Assembly: GCA_027038965.1 (NCBI GenBank)
Contig: JALWFG010000011.1
Coordinates: 1-64,000, forward strand
Length of the DNA: 64,000 nt
Source of the DNA: Candidatus Desulfofervidaceae bacterium
GTDB taxonomy: Bacteria > Desulfobacterota > Desulfofervidia > Desulfofervidales > Desulfofervidaceae
Direction of reading: 5' to 3'
The position numbers and the translations under genes were made by a program. Shown here piece by piece: positions 8,393 through 16,798 of this stretch (positions are counted from its first letter, which is position 1; each line of letters begins with the position of its first letter). The notes below the pieces were generated by a model that searched no databases, had not been told where the DNA came from, and saw nothing but the letters and a program-made list of their open reading frames with translations.

Positions 8393-9118
8393 TCATTTTA
8401 AGGGTCTATTTTGCTCTGCCAAATGTGACACCTGCCCAACATACATTAAGGCTGGTTTAGGGAAAGAGTGTTTTTTAACTTTTTGCACTGGGAACTGATA
8501 AGAAAAGTAAAGTTTTATACCCTTTTGTTGGACATAGTTTTGAACTTGGGGAGAGGCCTGATAGGTAACCAAAATGGGAAGGAGTTCCTGATTAAGTGTG
8601 ACTTTTATGATGTTGAGGTTTTTCAAGAAGCCATCTACATCTCGCTTTTTAAGCTGGGTTTTGCATTTGCCTACCACAAAAAGCTGTTTACCATTTTGAG
8701 CGGCCTTACCAATAATGTTCACTTCAAGGTATCTGCCAGGACCAATCTCTACAGAGTCCCTTTTTAAGGGGGTGAGTAGTTTTAGGCCATATTCTTTCTC
8801 AAGCAGAGGCGGGCCCGATCTTCAAAAGGATGTAGCCTGCGGCATGGGCCAGTTCCCCAAGCTGCTCTCGAGTCTTGCGATGCTCACCAATGAGCTTTGT
8901 GAGTTCGGCTTCAGTTTTTTTCTGGGCCTCGGCCAGCTCTTTCACGACCCGACTGAGGTCTTTAACGATGTCCTTTAGCTCATTGAATTCCCTCTTGGTA
9001 ACCGTGGCTTCTCGTTGACGCTCAATTTCCTCCAGGACAGCGATGAGGACTTCCCTTGTGGAGGGCTCAATTTTCTGGAGAAGTTTTATAACATTATACT
9101 GTAAGGCATAAATCCTTT
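8393..9118 (-). pseudogene. Frameshifted DUF3782-like PD-(D/E)XK protein
   Basis: Conceptual translation gives one recognisable protein split over three frames. The first part (about 9118 to 8835) is a coiled coil with STREVLIAVLEEIERQREA, KREFNELKDIV and LGELAHAAGYIL. The second, very short, reads EDRAR in the next frame. The third (about 8815 to 8393) reads LLEKEYGLKLLTPLKRDSV, then NIIGKAAQNGKQLFVVGKCK and RDVDGFLKNL. Together they match the family with a coiled coil, a G-Y-x-L-E-D-x-A motif and a nuclease-like core. At least two small indels in a stretch of about 20 bp break it. An intact 109-aa frame from 8722 is only the tail. It lies between the effector and adaptation modules. Confidence 0.75.
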
Positions 9119-9178
9119 ATATCAAAAGCAGGCGGAGATGGCGAAAACATCCGCCCACAAAGTAACTTAAATTTTAGT

Positions 9179-9206
9179 TTGACTTTTTGGCAAATTTTTA
9201 TTATCT
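9179..9206 (+). promoter_or_regulatory. Promoter of the CAPP-cas1-cas2-cas2 operon
   Basis: TTGACT at 9179-9184 and TTATCT at 9201-9206 have 16-bp spacing. The predicted start near 9213 is only about 3 nt before the ATG at 9216, and no Shine-Dalgarno is present, so the mRNA may be leaderless. A hairpin-forming sequence (GGCGG at 9131-9135, CCGCC at 9151-9155) lies just upstream. Confidence 0.55.
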
Positions 9207-9215
9207 CCTTTAAAT

Positions 9216-10946
9216 ATGAAAGAGGCCTCTGTTGAATGTTTAAAGAGGGTAGAAAAGGCCCTTCTTGAAGGCAAAGAAGGACGAGCTCAGGAGCTGGCCT
9301 TGAGGTATTTTTCTACCGACCATACTGATTCAGAACTTTTCTATAAGTGGGCTCAAGTCTTTGAGCTTTTGGGTATGGCCAAAAAGGCCATTTCTGCTTA
9401 TGGTTTAGCCCTTAAATTTTCGCCTGACAATCCCCGTTATCTAAAACCACTAGCGATTTTATTCTATGAAACAGGGAAACTTAAGGAGGCCTTTGGGGCC
9501 TTTAGGCGTTTAAAAGGGCTTAGACCTGGTGATGGCCAAATAGATGAGTATTGGCACCGAATTTTGAAGGAGCTTGGGTTTGAAGGCAGCATAGAGGAGA
9601 TCTCAGAGCAACCCTTTCGGGGGCAACACTTAAGATACTTTCCACCCAGCGTGGGAAAAAATGAAGCCCGTCTGTTCCTCCATCTTTTTTCAGGTCGCCA
9701 TAGAGGCCTGTTTGTCCAACAAAGGGATAAAAGGACTGGGCTTTCCCGCTTGGTTTATCAGGACATTTGTCTTGATGAGTCTTTGATGAAAGACCATGTT
9801 TTAGGTGAGAAGACAATTTTCTTTTTGCCCTTAAGGGAAGATAAGAAAGTTAAAACGGCAATCCTGGCCATTTTTATACCCAAACGTGACTTGTTTTATT
9901 ATGCCCGTCAGCCATCTTTTTTGGAGGTTAAGGCAGAGTCTTTGAAGGAGTTTACCCTTAAATCTTTTAATAAAATTTGTGGGTGGGGGTTACCTGCATA
10001 TCTGGAGAGGGTTAATCGGTTTTTTTATCGAATCTGGTGGTTCCTAGAAGAGTTTATACACTTTTTAAAGGTAAGACGGTTTTTGAAAGAGGTCATTACA
10101 AGACTTTCTCTGCCCCACTTTGGAGGAAGGATTGAGGCATATTTGCCCACTAAACCTATTGGGGTAGGTTGGCAAGAGCGGCCTATGCTTTTACCACTGG
10201 GTATTGAAAGGCAAACGGGGCAAAGAAGCCTTTTCATTGATGGTCATGGCGAGGCTTATTCAGAACAGCTCCGGTTTTTAAAAAGGGCTAAAGAGTTGCC
10301 AGTAGCTGAGTTGAAGAATTTTTTAAGGCATTTTCAGCAGTTGAAATTAGAACAAACAGAGTCGTTGAGCAAGGGACAAACTCCCCTGCTTGAGAGGCTG
10401 AAACAGGGCTGTAGTATTATCAAGGCCATTTTGGAAAAGACAGAGGAAGGCGGTCCCCTTTCCCGTAATGAAAAGGTAGTTTTGTTTTATACCATCGGTA
10501 TTTTGGATAAGGAGCTTTTGCATCAGGTGCTTTATCCCTTACCTGATTATAATTATCATCGGGTAAATCGCATTCTTAAAGGATTAAAACCCAATCCCAT
10601 AAGTTGTATTAAGATAAGAGAGCTTTTACCAGAACTGGCTCACAGTTTGACTTGCAATTGTGTATTTGACCTGAGCGATGGACGGTATCCATCACCGGTG
10701 ATGCACATAAATCCTGTTTTGGTACCTACAGAAATAGAGCGGTTTACGCTTAAGAGGAGTTCGCTCCAACAGCTGGCCCAGCGTTTTATCTGGCTCTGGC
10801 AGGAGAGGCAGAGGATTGAAGGGCAATTGAGGATATTGGAAAATGAATTAAAAGGCGGATTAAAAAAGAAGGGATGGGCTGAAATAAATGTTAGTGGAAG
10901 GAGACTTTGTTTGAAGGAAGGGCGTTTGGTGGTAGCAGGAACCTAA
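9216..10946 (+). CDS. TPR and primase-polymerase-like CRISPR protein (CAPP-like), catalytic motifs degenerate
   Basis: This 576-aa protein heads the adaptation operon. Residues 15-125 are TPR-like helices (AISAYGLALKFSPDN, PLAILFYETGKLKEAFGAF). Residues 148-360 align by eye with the archaeo-eukaryotic primase domain of CRISPR-associated primase-polymerases: LFSGRHRG, KDHVLGEKTIFFLPLRED, GLPAYLERVNR, PMLLPLGI, FIDGHGEAYSEQLRFL. Where a catalytic DxD is expected there is ILAIFIPKRD (about 217-225); the expected histidine strand reads YRIWWFL (271-277); the expected aspartate turn reads PTKP (311-314). So all three motifs seem lost. Residues 390-510 form a four-cysteine domain (Cys399, 464, 480, 482; PISCIKI, CNCVF, YPSPVMH) like the PriL-type cluster of this family. 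A coiled coil ends the protein. Possible role: structural partner in spacer acquisition. Confidence 0.72.
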   Translation: MKEASVECLKRVEKALLEGKEGRAQELALRYFSTDHTDSELFYKWAQVFELLGMAKKAISAYGLALKFSPDNPRYLKPLAILFYETGKLKEAFGAFRRLKGLRPGDGQIDEYWHRILKELGFEGSIEEISEQPFRGQHLRYFPPSVGKNEARLFLHLFSGRHRGLFVQQRDKRTGLSRLVYQDICLDESLMKDHVLGEKTIFFLPLREDKKVKTAILAIFIPKRDLFYYARQPSFLEVKAESLKEFTLKSFNKICGWGLPAYLERVNRFFYRIWWFLEEFIHFLKVRRFLKEVITRLSLPHFGGRIEAYLPTKPIGVGWQERPMLLPLGIERQTGQRSLFIDGHGEAYSEQLRFLKRAKELPVAELKNFLRHFQQLKLEQTESLSKGQTPLLERLKQGCSIIKAILEKTEEGGPLSRNEKVVLFYTIGILDKELLHQVLYPLPDYNYHRVNRILKGLKPNPISCIKIRELLPELAHSLTCNCVFDLSDGRYPSPVMHINPVLVPTEIERFTLKRSSLQQLAQRFIWLWQERQRIEGQLRILENELKGGLKKKGWAEINVSGRRLCLKEGRLVVAGT

Positions 10947-10983
10947 AGCTGAAACAAAAGGCTGGTAAAGTAGGAACAAACCA

Positions 10984-11967
10984 ATGGCCATTTTTTATGC
11001 TGTAGAACAGGGACTTTTTTTACAAAAAGAGGGGCAAAGACTTCTGGCCAAAAAGGACGGCCGGCTTTTGAGGTCTATTCATTTTCATGAGATTGAGCAG
11101 GTGATTTTGGTTGGACGCATTTCTTTATCTCCTGCAGTTGTAACTGCCCTGCTTAAAAGGCAAATTGATGTGGTGTTTTTGACCAAATCAGGCCGTTTTC
11201 TAGGAAGGCTTAGCCCAATGATGGGCAAGAATATAGAGTTGCGGCTTAGACAGTTTGAGCGTTTTAAGGATAAAGATTTTAAAAGAAGAGTGGCTGAGGC
11301 AATTGTCCAAGGCAAAATTGAAAACCAAAGATTGCTTTTGAGGCGTATTAATCGCAAGGCACTTGGGCTTGAAGATGCCATTTTAAGACTTAAGGCCTTG
11401 GCAAGGCAGGCTGAAGGTGTGGAGATTGAAACCTTAAGGGGGATTGAAGGGACAGCGGCCAGAATCTACTTTGAGGCCCTAGCAAAAGGATTCAATGAGA
11501 CTTGGGAATTTAGAAACCGGGAAAGGAGACCGCCCAAGGACCCTATCAATGCCCTTTTAAGCTTAGGCTACACTCTACTTTTTAGCAATGTGCTTTGTGC
11601 TATCAATTTGATAGGACTTGATCCCTATTTGGGATGTCTTCATAGCGTAGATTATGGAAGGCCTTCTTTGGCACTTGATTTGATGGAAGAATGGCGGCCA
11701 GTTATTGTGGATGCCTTAGTTTTAAGCATGATAAATCGCAAGGTGATAAATAGGGGCGATTTTGAATCTAAACAAGAAGGGATTTATTTAACTCCAGAGG
11801 GATGGCGCAAGTTTATTGCCCAATTTGAAAGGAAGATGAACGAAGTGTTAACCCGTCCTGAACGCGAAGAGAGGCTTTCTTACCGAGCTTACATAGAATC
11901 CCAGGTGAGGTCTTTTGTCAGGGACATAAAGGGGAAAGAAAAATATAAGCCAGCGGTGTTTAGATGA
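10984..11967 (+). CDS. cas1: CRISPR integrase Cas1
   Basis: The 327-aa product is the catalytic subunit of the spacer integration complex. The metal-binding residues are all present: Glu155 in RGIEGTAARIYF, His220 in GCLHSVDYG, and Glu235 in LDLMEEWRP. The segment DPINALLSLGYTLL is a standard Cas1 signature. It follows the CAPP-like gene by 37 bp and overlaps the first cas2 by ATGA. It is not fused to a reverse transcriptase or Cas4, and neither is encoded nearby. Confidence 0.98.
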   Translation: MAIFYAVEQGLFLQKEGQRLLAKKDGRLLRSIHFHEIEQVILVGRISLSPAVVTALLKRQIDVVFLTKSGRFLGRLSPMMGKNIELRLRQFERFKDKDFKRRVAEAIVQGKIENQRLLLRRINRKALGLEDAILRLKALARQAEGVEIETLRGIEGTAARIYFEALAKGFNETWEFRNRERRPPKDPINALLSLGYTLLFSNVLCAINLIGLDPYLGCLHSVDYGRPSLALDLMEEWRPVIVDALVLSMINRKVINRGDFESKQEGIYLTPEGWRKFIAQFERKMNEVLTRPEREERLSYRAYIESQVRSFVRDIKGKEKYKPAVFR

Positions 11968-12245
11968 AAAAGTGTTATCTAATTTCTTACGATATTTCCG
12001 ATGAAAAAAGGCTTCGTAAGATGGCAAAGTTGTTGGAAGAATATGGTTATCGGGTGCAAAAAAGCGTCTTTGTGTGTTTTTTAACCGAGTTTATGTATGA
12101 AACATTAAGACAAAAGATAAAATTGCTTATCGACCTTCATCAAGATCGAGTAAGAATTTATCAGCTATGCCGCAGTTGTCAAAAGACGGCCGAGGTAGAG
12201 GGTATTACTGAGGTGCCCCAAGAGGAGGACTTTGTTATCGTATGA
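11964..12245 (+). CDS. cas2: Cas2, first of two tandem copies
   Basis: This 93-aa ferredoxin-like protein bridges Cas1 dimers in the integrase. The first strand is YLISYDISDEKRLRK with the conserved Asp10, followed by LLEEYGYRVQKSVFVCFL. The C-terminus has a CRSC pair. The start overlaps the cas1 stop (ATGA), and the stop overlaps the start of the second cas2 in the same way, so all three should be translationally coupled. It differs clearly from its neighbour, so this is not a recent duplication. Confidence 0.96.
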   Translation: MKKCYLISYDISDEKRLRKMAKLLEEYGYRVQKSVFVCFLTEFMYETLRQKIKLLIDLHQDRVRIYQLCRSCQKTAEVEGITEVPQEEDFVIV

Positions 12246-12532
12246 AAAATAAGGTTTTTGTTCTGGCCTGCTATGATATTGCTGATGAAAGACGGTTGCA
12301 AAAGGTAGCCAAGATAATGGAAGATTATGGCGTTAGGGTGCTTTATAGTGTCTTTGAGTGTCTTCTTTCTAGAGGGCTCTTTGCCCAAATGAAATCTAAA
12401 GTAAAGGAAGTTCTTGACCCCCATGAAGATAGTGTTATTTATTATCTGCTTTGTAACCATTGCCGTCGGAAGATTGAGCACCTCGGACGGACACCCTTTT
12501 ATCTGGAAGAAGTAGATAGTATTGTAGTGTAA
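12242..12532 (+). CDS. cas2: Cas2, second tandem copy
   Basis: A second, diverged Cas2 of 96 aa. The conserved strand is VLACYDIADERRLQK with Asp12, followed by IMEDYGVRVLYSVFECLL. A CNHC pair near the C-terminus parallels the CRSC of the first copy. Identity between the two copies is low outside these motifs, which suggests separate roles or a heterodimer. Its last 34 bases overlap the end of the convergent cas6. Confidence 0.95.
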   Translation: MKNKVFVLACYDIADERRLQKVAKIMEDYGVRVLYSVFECLLSRGLFAQMKSKVKEVLDPHEDSVIYYLLCNHCRRKIEHLGRTPFYLEEVDSIVV

Positions 12533-13461
12533 TATCTGCCTAGCCCAAAGGCGGTATTTTTGCCAATGTGAATGTATTCGCCAAGGTGTAGTATAGGGAA
12601 AATATCAGAAACATCCCCTGAAATTTCCATTTCACCCATGGCCCCCCCGATTTGCAAATGAGCATTCTGGCGCTTAGAAAAGCGGGTAAAATCCTGCCAC
12701 TTGAAATTGGTTTTTACCTGAATCTTGCTTAGCATGGGCTCAAGGTTAAGTTCTTTGACCAAAAAGACTTTTCCCTGACCATAAAGTTGAGTTAAGGTCT
12801 TAAAACGGCGGATTATGGCAATAAGGATGTCTTTAAGAGAAATTTTGTCGGTTAACCTCCCTTTAATTTTGAATCGCAGGGGGGTGATGGTTTTGAGCAA
12901 AATGGCATGGGCAATCTCGTTTGTCTGCAAGATATCTGTGCTGTTTAAACAGGTGCTTGGAGAAAGGAGCCTTTGTGTTTTTTGGCTAAAAATAATGCGT
13001 TTGCGTTTAAAGGAAACATATTTTTTGATTTCTTTTATTTCAAATTTACCCCTGCCTTTGCCCATGCCCAGCTTGCCCATTTGCATTAAGGCATATATGA
13101 TGTAGGGCAGATATTCGTTGGCCTGACCAAAGAGGGTAAAGCCAAATTGATAGATGCTGCCCTGGCGCATCTTTTTGCCACCAAGCGAAAGGGGATAGAG
13201 CATCATTGGATGAGGGGGATTTTTGATTTCGGCAATATCTGTTTGGGTTTCAAACAGGAATTGATAGACACATCCCTTTTGAAGGAGACAGCTTTCACAT
13301 GAACGATTTTTATTAAGGCATACGACCCTTTTTAAGGCCACACCAAAGGCCCCTCGCAACATAGAGCCCGGAAAATGAGGAATCACAAAAGGGGTCAAAG
13401 CCTTGATGGTGACCTCATACCGATGAATGGCCAAATTGGGATGAAGATATTTAGTATCCAT
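12499..13461 (-). CDS. cas6: CRISPR pre-crRNA endoribonuclease Cas6
   Basis: This 320-aa RAMP endonuclease cuts the array transcript within repeats. Seen here: an N-terminal RAMP strand (HRYEVTIKALTPFVIP), then GSMLRGAFGVALKRVVC, a cysteine set CESCLLQKGC usual in the COG5551 group, GMGKGRGKFEI in the middle, and the C-terminal glycine-rich loop HIGKNTAFGLGRY. I choose ATG at 13461; a GTG at 13485 would add 8 residues. It is the only Cas6 in the window and must serve the csm complex 4 kb away. It is convergent with cas2 with overlapping ends. Confidence 0.92.
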   Translation of the reverse strand: MDTKYLHPNLAIHRYEVTIKALTPFVIPHFPGSMLRGAFGVALKRVVCLNKNRSCESCLLQKGCVYQFLFETQTDIAEIKNPPHPMMLYPLSLGGKKMRQGSIYQFGFTLFGQANEYLPYIIYALMQMGKLGMGKGRGKFEIKEIKKYVSFKRKRIIFSQKTQRLLSPSTCLNSTDILQTNEIAHAILLKTITPLRFKIKGRLTDKISLKDILIAIIRRFKTLTQLYGQGKVFLVKELNLEPMLSKIQVKTNFKWQDFTRFSKRQNAHLQIGGAMGEMEISGDVSDIFPILHLGEYIHIGKNTAFGLGRYYTTILSTSSR

Positions 13462-13684
13462 AGTCGCTGGAGAATATCCTATCACACTTCATAAAGTTTT
13501 TCCATCCTCATAATTACAATTGCGTTTATAGCATTTATCGCGTTAGAAGCCCTTTAGCTCCTAAGTGCCTAAGTTTCTACTCTATTTTTTTCCACTTAAT
13601 TATTTACCCATCCATTTTGCCCCTTGCCTTAAGGTCATTTTTCTGTCAAAATCCCTCCAAATTTGGTAAAATTCGGAAGGGCAA

Positions 13685-15529
13685 ATGAACTCTTTAACCA
13701 CACTTAAGAAAATTTTTCAACAAAGTGTTAAGAAAAATTCTCAGGCCACTTTCATAGAGATATGGAATGGGCAGCGGTATTTAATGTTTACCTATGATAA
13801 GATTGCGAACTGGGTTAAGCAATTAGGAGCCGGTCTTTTAAAGGTGGGACTTAAAAGGGGAGAGAAAGTGGCCTTGTTGGGGGAGAATTCCCCTGGTTGG
13901 ATTGTTGCTTATCTGGCCCTTGTCTGTGGCGGTTGGGTGGCAGTTCCCTTGGATAAAGAATTAACACCAAAGGAACTGATAAAGCAGATCAAACGGGTCG
14001 GGGCAAAGAGGATATTTGTGTCTTCTTTTTTGGTGTCAAAGTTGGGGAGTTTAGTGGGAAAGGAAAAATATCATGTTTATACCTTTGACCCTTTTTTACA
14101 AGACAAAATGGGGCTTGAATCCCTTTTAGAAAAGGATGAAAAATGGCACCAGGATTACCTTGGGATCCAAGTCAAACCGGCAGATTTGGCTTCTATTGTC
14201 TTTACCTCAGGGACTACAGGAGCGGCCAAGGCGGTTATGTTGACGCATCACAATTTTGCAAGTGATGTAATAGCTACTTGTGAACAGATCAAGATTCACA
14301 ATAGGGACAAGATGCTTCTGGTTCTGCCCTTACATCATACCTTCGGGTTTACAGCAGGGTTTCTTATCCCTTTGTATAAAGGGATTCCTGTAATTATGGA
14401 AAACAGTAAAACTCGGGTATTAAAGGCCTTTCAAGAAAAAAGCCCAACAGTTTTTATAGGAGTTCCAAGGATTTTTCATGTGCTTTATTCCCGCATTGAG
14501 AATGAAGTAAAGAAGCAAGGCAAATGGGACAGGTGGGTAAGGGCATTAGAATTGGCCCAAAAAATTAAACAAAAAACGAGGATTAACATCGGACGTCTTC
14601 TTTTTAGAAGGCTCCACAAACAGTTTGGGGGAAAACTCCGTTTATTGGTGAGTGGTGGGGCCTATCTTCCCCCAGAGCTTGCCTTGAAATATTTTGTTAT
14701 TGGTTTTCCCCTTATCCAAGGTTGGGGGATGAGTGAGCTATCCCCTGTGGGATGCGTTCAGCCGTTTTCGTCATGGCGTTTTTACTTCACAAATTATTAT
14801 GAAAGGCATGTAGGTTCTATTGGCCCCCCTATAAATGGAGTGGACATTGAACTTATAGATGTCCCGCCAAAGGGGCTTTATGCCAATTTGGGGAATAAAG
14901 AGGGAGAAATGGTTGTTTCTGGCCCCATTGTAACTCCTGGATATTATGAAGATGAGGAGTCCAATAAGCAGGTATTTATTTCCTTGAATGGACAAAGGTG
15001 GTTTAGAACAGGAGATGTGGCTAAAAAGGATTCGGCTGGAAATCTCTATATTACTGGGAGAAGCAAATATGTCATTGTGACCCCTGAAGGAAAAAATGTC
15101 CATCCTGAAGAGGTGGAAGAAATTTTGAATGAGAGTCCTCTTATTTATGAATCCCTTGTTTTGGGACATAAGTTTAACCAGGCTGAACAGGTGGTGGCCA
15201 TTATTGTCCCCCATGCCAAGAGCTTAAAGTCTTACCTAAAGGAGAGGGGACTAGAATTTAATTGGGAAAATATATATGAAGTGATGTATAAAGAAATAAA
15301 ACAACAGCTTAAAAATAGTGCTAGTTATAAATGCCCTGTTGATTTTGCCGTAACTAATTATGATGGGGAAAAGGGCGAATTTGTGGGCTTTGAGAAGACT
15401 ACTACGCTTAAAATTAAAAGGGAATTATATAAATTTTCTTCATTTTTGAGCTATCGGACTTTGAAAAAAGGGGGATGGAAAAAGGCCATTTTTAATCTCA
15501 AAAAGGGTAGTTTAAAACCAGATTGTTAA
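13685..15529 (+). CDS. AMP-forming long-chain acyl-CoA synthetase
   Basis: This 614-aa adenylate-forming enzyme activates a carboxylic acid with ATP and transfers it to CoA. The P-loop-like motif is FTSGTTGAAKAVMLTHHNF (about residues 176-194), then LPLHHTFGFT, GWGMSELSPVG, and the C-terminal hinge YITGRSKYVIVTPEGKNVHP. The lysine near the end lies in TTTLKIKRELY. The size and the insertions match FadD15-like long-chain ligases. The start has GGAAGGG upstream. It stands alone between cas6 and amrB, so the natural substrate cannot be named. Confidence 0.88.
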   Translation: MNSLTTLKKIFQQSVKKNSQATFIEIWNGQRYLMFTYDKIANWVKQLGAGLLKVGLKRGEKVALLGENSPGWIVAYLALVCGGWVAVPLDKELTPKELIKQIKRVGAKRIFVSSFLVSKLGSLVGKEKYHVYTFDPFLQDKMGLESLLEKDEKWHQDYLGIQVKPADLASIVFTSGTTGAAKAVMLTHHNFASDVIATCEQIKIHNRDKMLLVLPLHHTFGFTAGFLIPLYKGIPVIMENSKTRVLKAFQEKSPTVFIGVPRIFHVLYSRIENEVKKQGKWDRWVRALELAQKIKQKTRINIGRLLFRRLHKQFGGKLRLLVSGGAYLPPELALKYFVIGFPLIQGWGMSELSPVGCVQPFSSWRFYFTNYYERHVGSIGPPINGVDIELIDVPPKGLYANLGNKEGEMVVSGPIVTPGYYEDEESNKQVFISLNGQRWFRTGDVAKKDSAGNLYITGRSKYVIVTPEGKNVHPEEVEEILNESPLIYESLVLGHKFNQAEQVVAIIVPHAKSLKSYLKERGLEFNWENIYEVMYKEIKQQLKNSASYKCPVDFAVTNYDGEKGEFVGFEKTTTLKIKRELYKFSSFLSYRTLKKGGWKKAIFNLKKGSLKPDC

Positions 15530-15663
15530 GATTAATAACAAAAATAACCTAGCGATTTGGACTGCCTTTTTGGCTGATATGTAGTTTTAAAAAAAACGAC
15601 ACATTTTAGCCTACTTGAGAAATTTTTGTAGTAAGATTGCGGATTTTGGGGCAATAAATTTTC

Positions 15664-15692
15664 TTGCACGGTTTGAATGGCTGTGTTATAGT
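15664..15692 (+). promoter_or_regulatory. Promoter of amrB
   Basis: TTGCAC at 15664-15669 and TATAGT at 15687-15692 have a 17-bp spacer. The start would be near 15699, 30 nt before the ATG, leaving room for the GAGGGG ribosome site seen upstream of amrB. Confidence 0.6.
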
Positions 15693-15728
15693 GGTTGCAA
15701 GTTTAAATCGTTGAGGGGATTTTAAAGC

Positions 15729-16532
15729 ATGATTAGGCAACCTATTGTAGCCGGGCAGTTTTATCCAGATAGTCCAGCTTTGCTTAGAAGATATGTAGAA
15801 GAATATCTTTCTTTTCAAAGAACGAAAGAATCTGTGCTTGGGGCCGTATGTCCCCATGCAGGATATATGTTTTCTGGAGGGGTGGCCGGGGCCGTTTATG
15901 GAAAAATATCTATTCCTGATAATATCATTATTTTAGGTCCTAATCATACAGGTATTGGAGAGCCCTTTGCCGTTATGGATAAAGGAACGTGGCTTACTCC
16001 TCTGGGTAGTGTGGAAATAAACAAGACCCTTGCATCACTTATTTTAGAAGAAAGCGAGCTTTTTAGCCCGGATTTCAGAGCCCATCAATATGAACATTCT
16101 ATAGAAGTCCAACTTCCGTTTTTGCAATATTTAAAAAAGGATTTTAAATTTGTCCCTATTATTTTGGCCCATACTCAGTATCAAAACTGTGAAATTTTGG
16201 CCACTGCCCTTGCTAATGCCATAAAGAGATTAGGACAGCCGGTGCTTATTATTGCTAGCAGCGATATGACCCATTATGAACCAGACAAAGAGGCAAGGGC
16301 AAAGGATAAGCTTGCCATTGAACAAATGCTGGCTCTGGACCCAAAGGGCCTATATAATACGGTTCACAGCCACAATATTACAATGTGTGGGGTTATTCCC
16401 GCTACAGTGATGCTTATTGCTACAAAACTTTTAGGGGCACAATTTGCAGAAGTCGTGGCCTATGCTACTTCTGGAGACGTCTCTGGGGATTATGGTAGCG
16501 TAGTAGGTTACGCAGGAGTTATTGTAAAGTAA
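15729..16532 (+). CDS. amrB: AmmeMemoRadiSam system protein B (MEMO1 family)
   Basis: This 267-aa protein is of the MEMO1 family, related to class III extradiol dioxygenases. Conserved parts: RQPIVAGQFYP at the start, CPHAGYMFSGGVAG, LGPNHTGIG, EHSIEVQLPFLQ, IIASSDMTHYEP and ATSGDVSGDYGSVVGYAGV. The family is usually encoded with an AMMECR1 protein (AmrA) and a radical SAM protein (AmrS), but neither is nearby. Its stop codon overlaps the edge of the repeat element that follows. Confidence 0.92.
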   Translation: MIRQPIVAGQFYPDSPALLRRYVEEYLSFQRTKESVLGAVCPHAGYMFSGGVAGAVYGKISIPDNIIILGPNHTGIGEPFAVMDKGTWLTPLGSVEINKTLASLILEESELFSPDFRAHQYEHSIEVQLPFLQYLKKDFKFVPIILAHTQYQNCEILATALANAIKRLGQPVLIIASSDMTHYEPDKEARAKDKLAIEQMLALDPKGLYNTVHSHNITMCGVIPATVMLIATKLLGAQFAEVVAYATSGDVSGDYGSVVGYAGVIVK

Positions 16533-16774
16533 CCCAACTTGCCACCTAAGCGATGAGTGATAATAGTGAACAGTGTGAGTTATATTCCCTTGCAATCCTT
16601 AACGGTGCTCTGTTTTTCTTAATAATTTTGAATTATGGATTTGGAATTAGAAAAAGAAATTTGATTCAACATCCAAAATCAGAAATTAATCCAAAATCCA
16701 ACATCCAACATTAGATAGCCTTTTGACTTTCCCCTTTCACTCTCACACTCCAATAAAGGTAGCAAGTTGAGTTA
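16530..16774 (+). repeat. MITE-like dispersed element with 19-bp imperfect terminal inverted repeats
   Basis: The left end TAACCCAACTTGCCACCTA (16530-16548) and the right end AAGGTAGCAAGTTGAGTTA (16756-16774) are inverted repeats with three mismatches. Inner AGTGTGAG and CTCACACT blocks also pair. Bases 16532-16641 recur in opposite orientation at 35442-35547, with four substitutions and one 4-nt indel. The middle is an AT-rich stretch of ATCCAAAATCC-like units. No protein is encoded. Confidence 0.7.
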
Positions 16775-16798
16775 GGCTCTAGGCTGCCCTATAGAATT

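Noticed and set aside
8715-8978. Plus-strand frame of 87 codons
   Set aside because: It is antisense to the frameshifted DUF3782-like pseudogene, which explains the coding-like composition.
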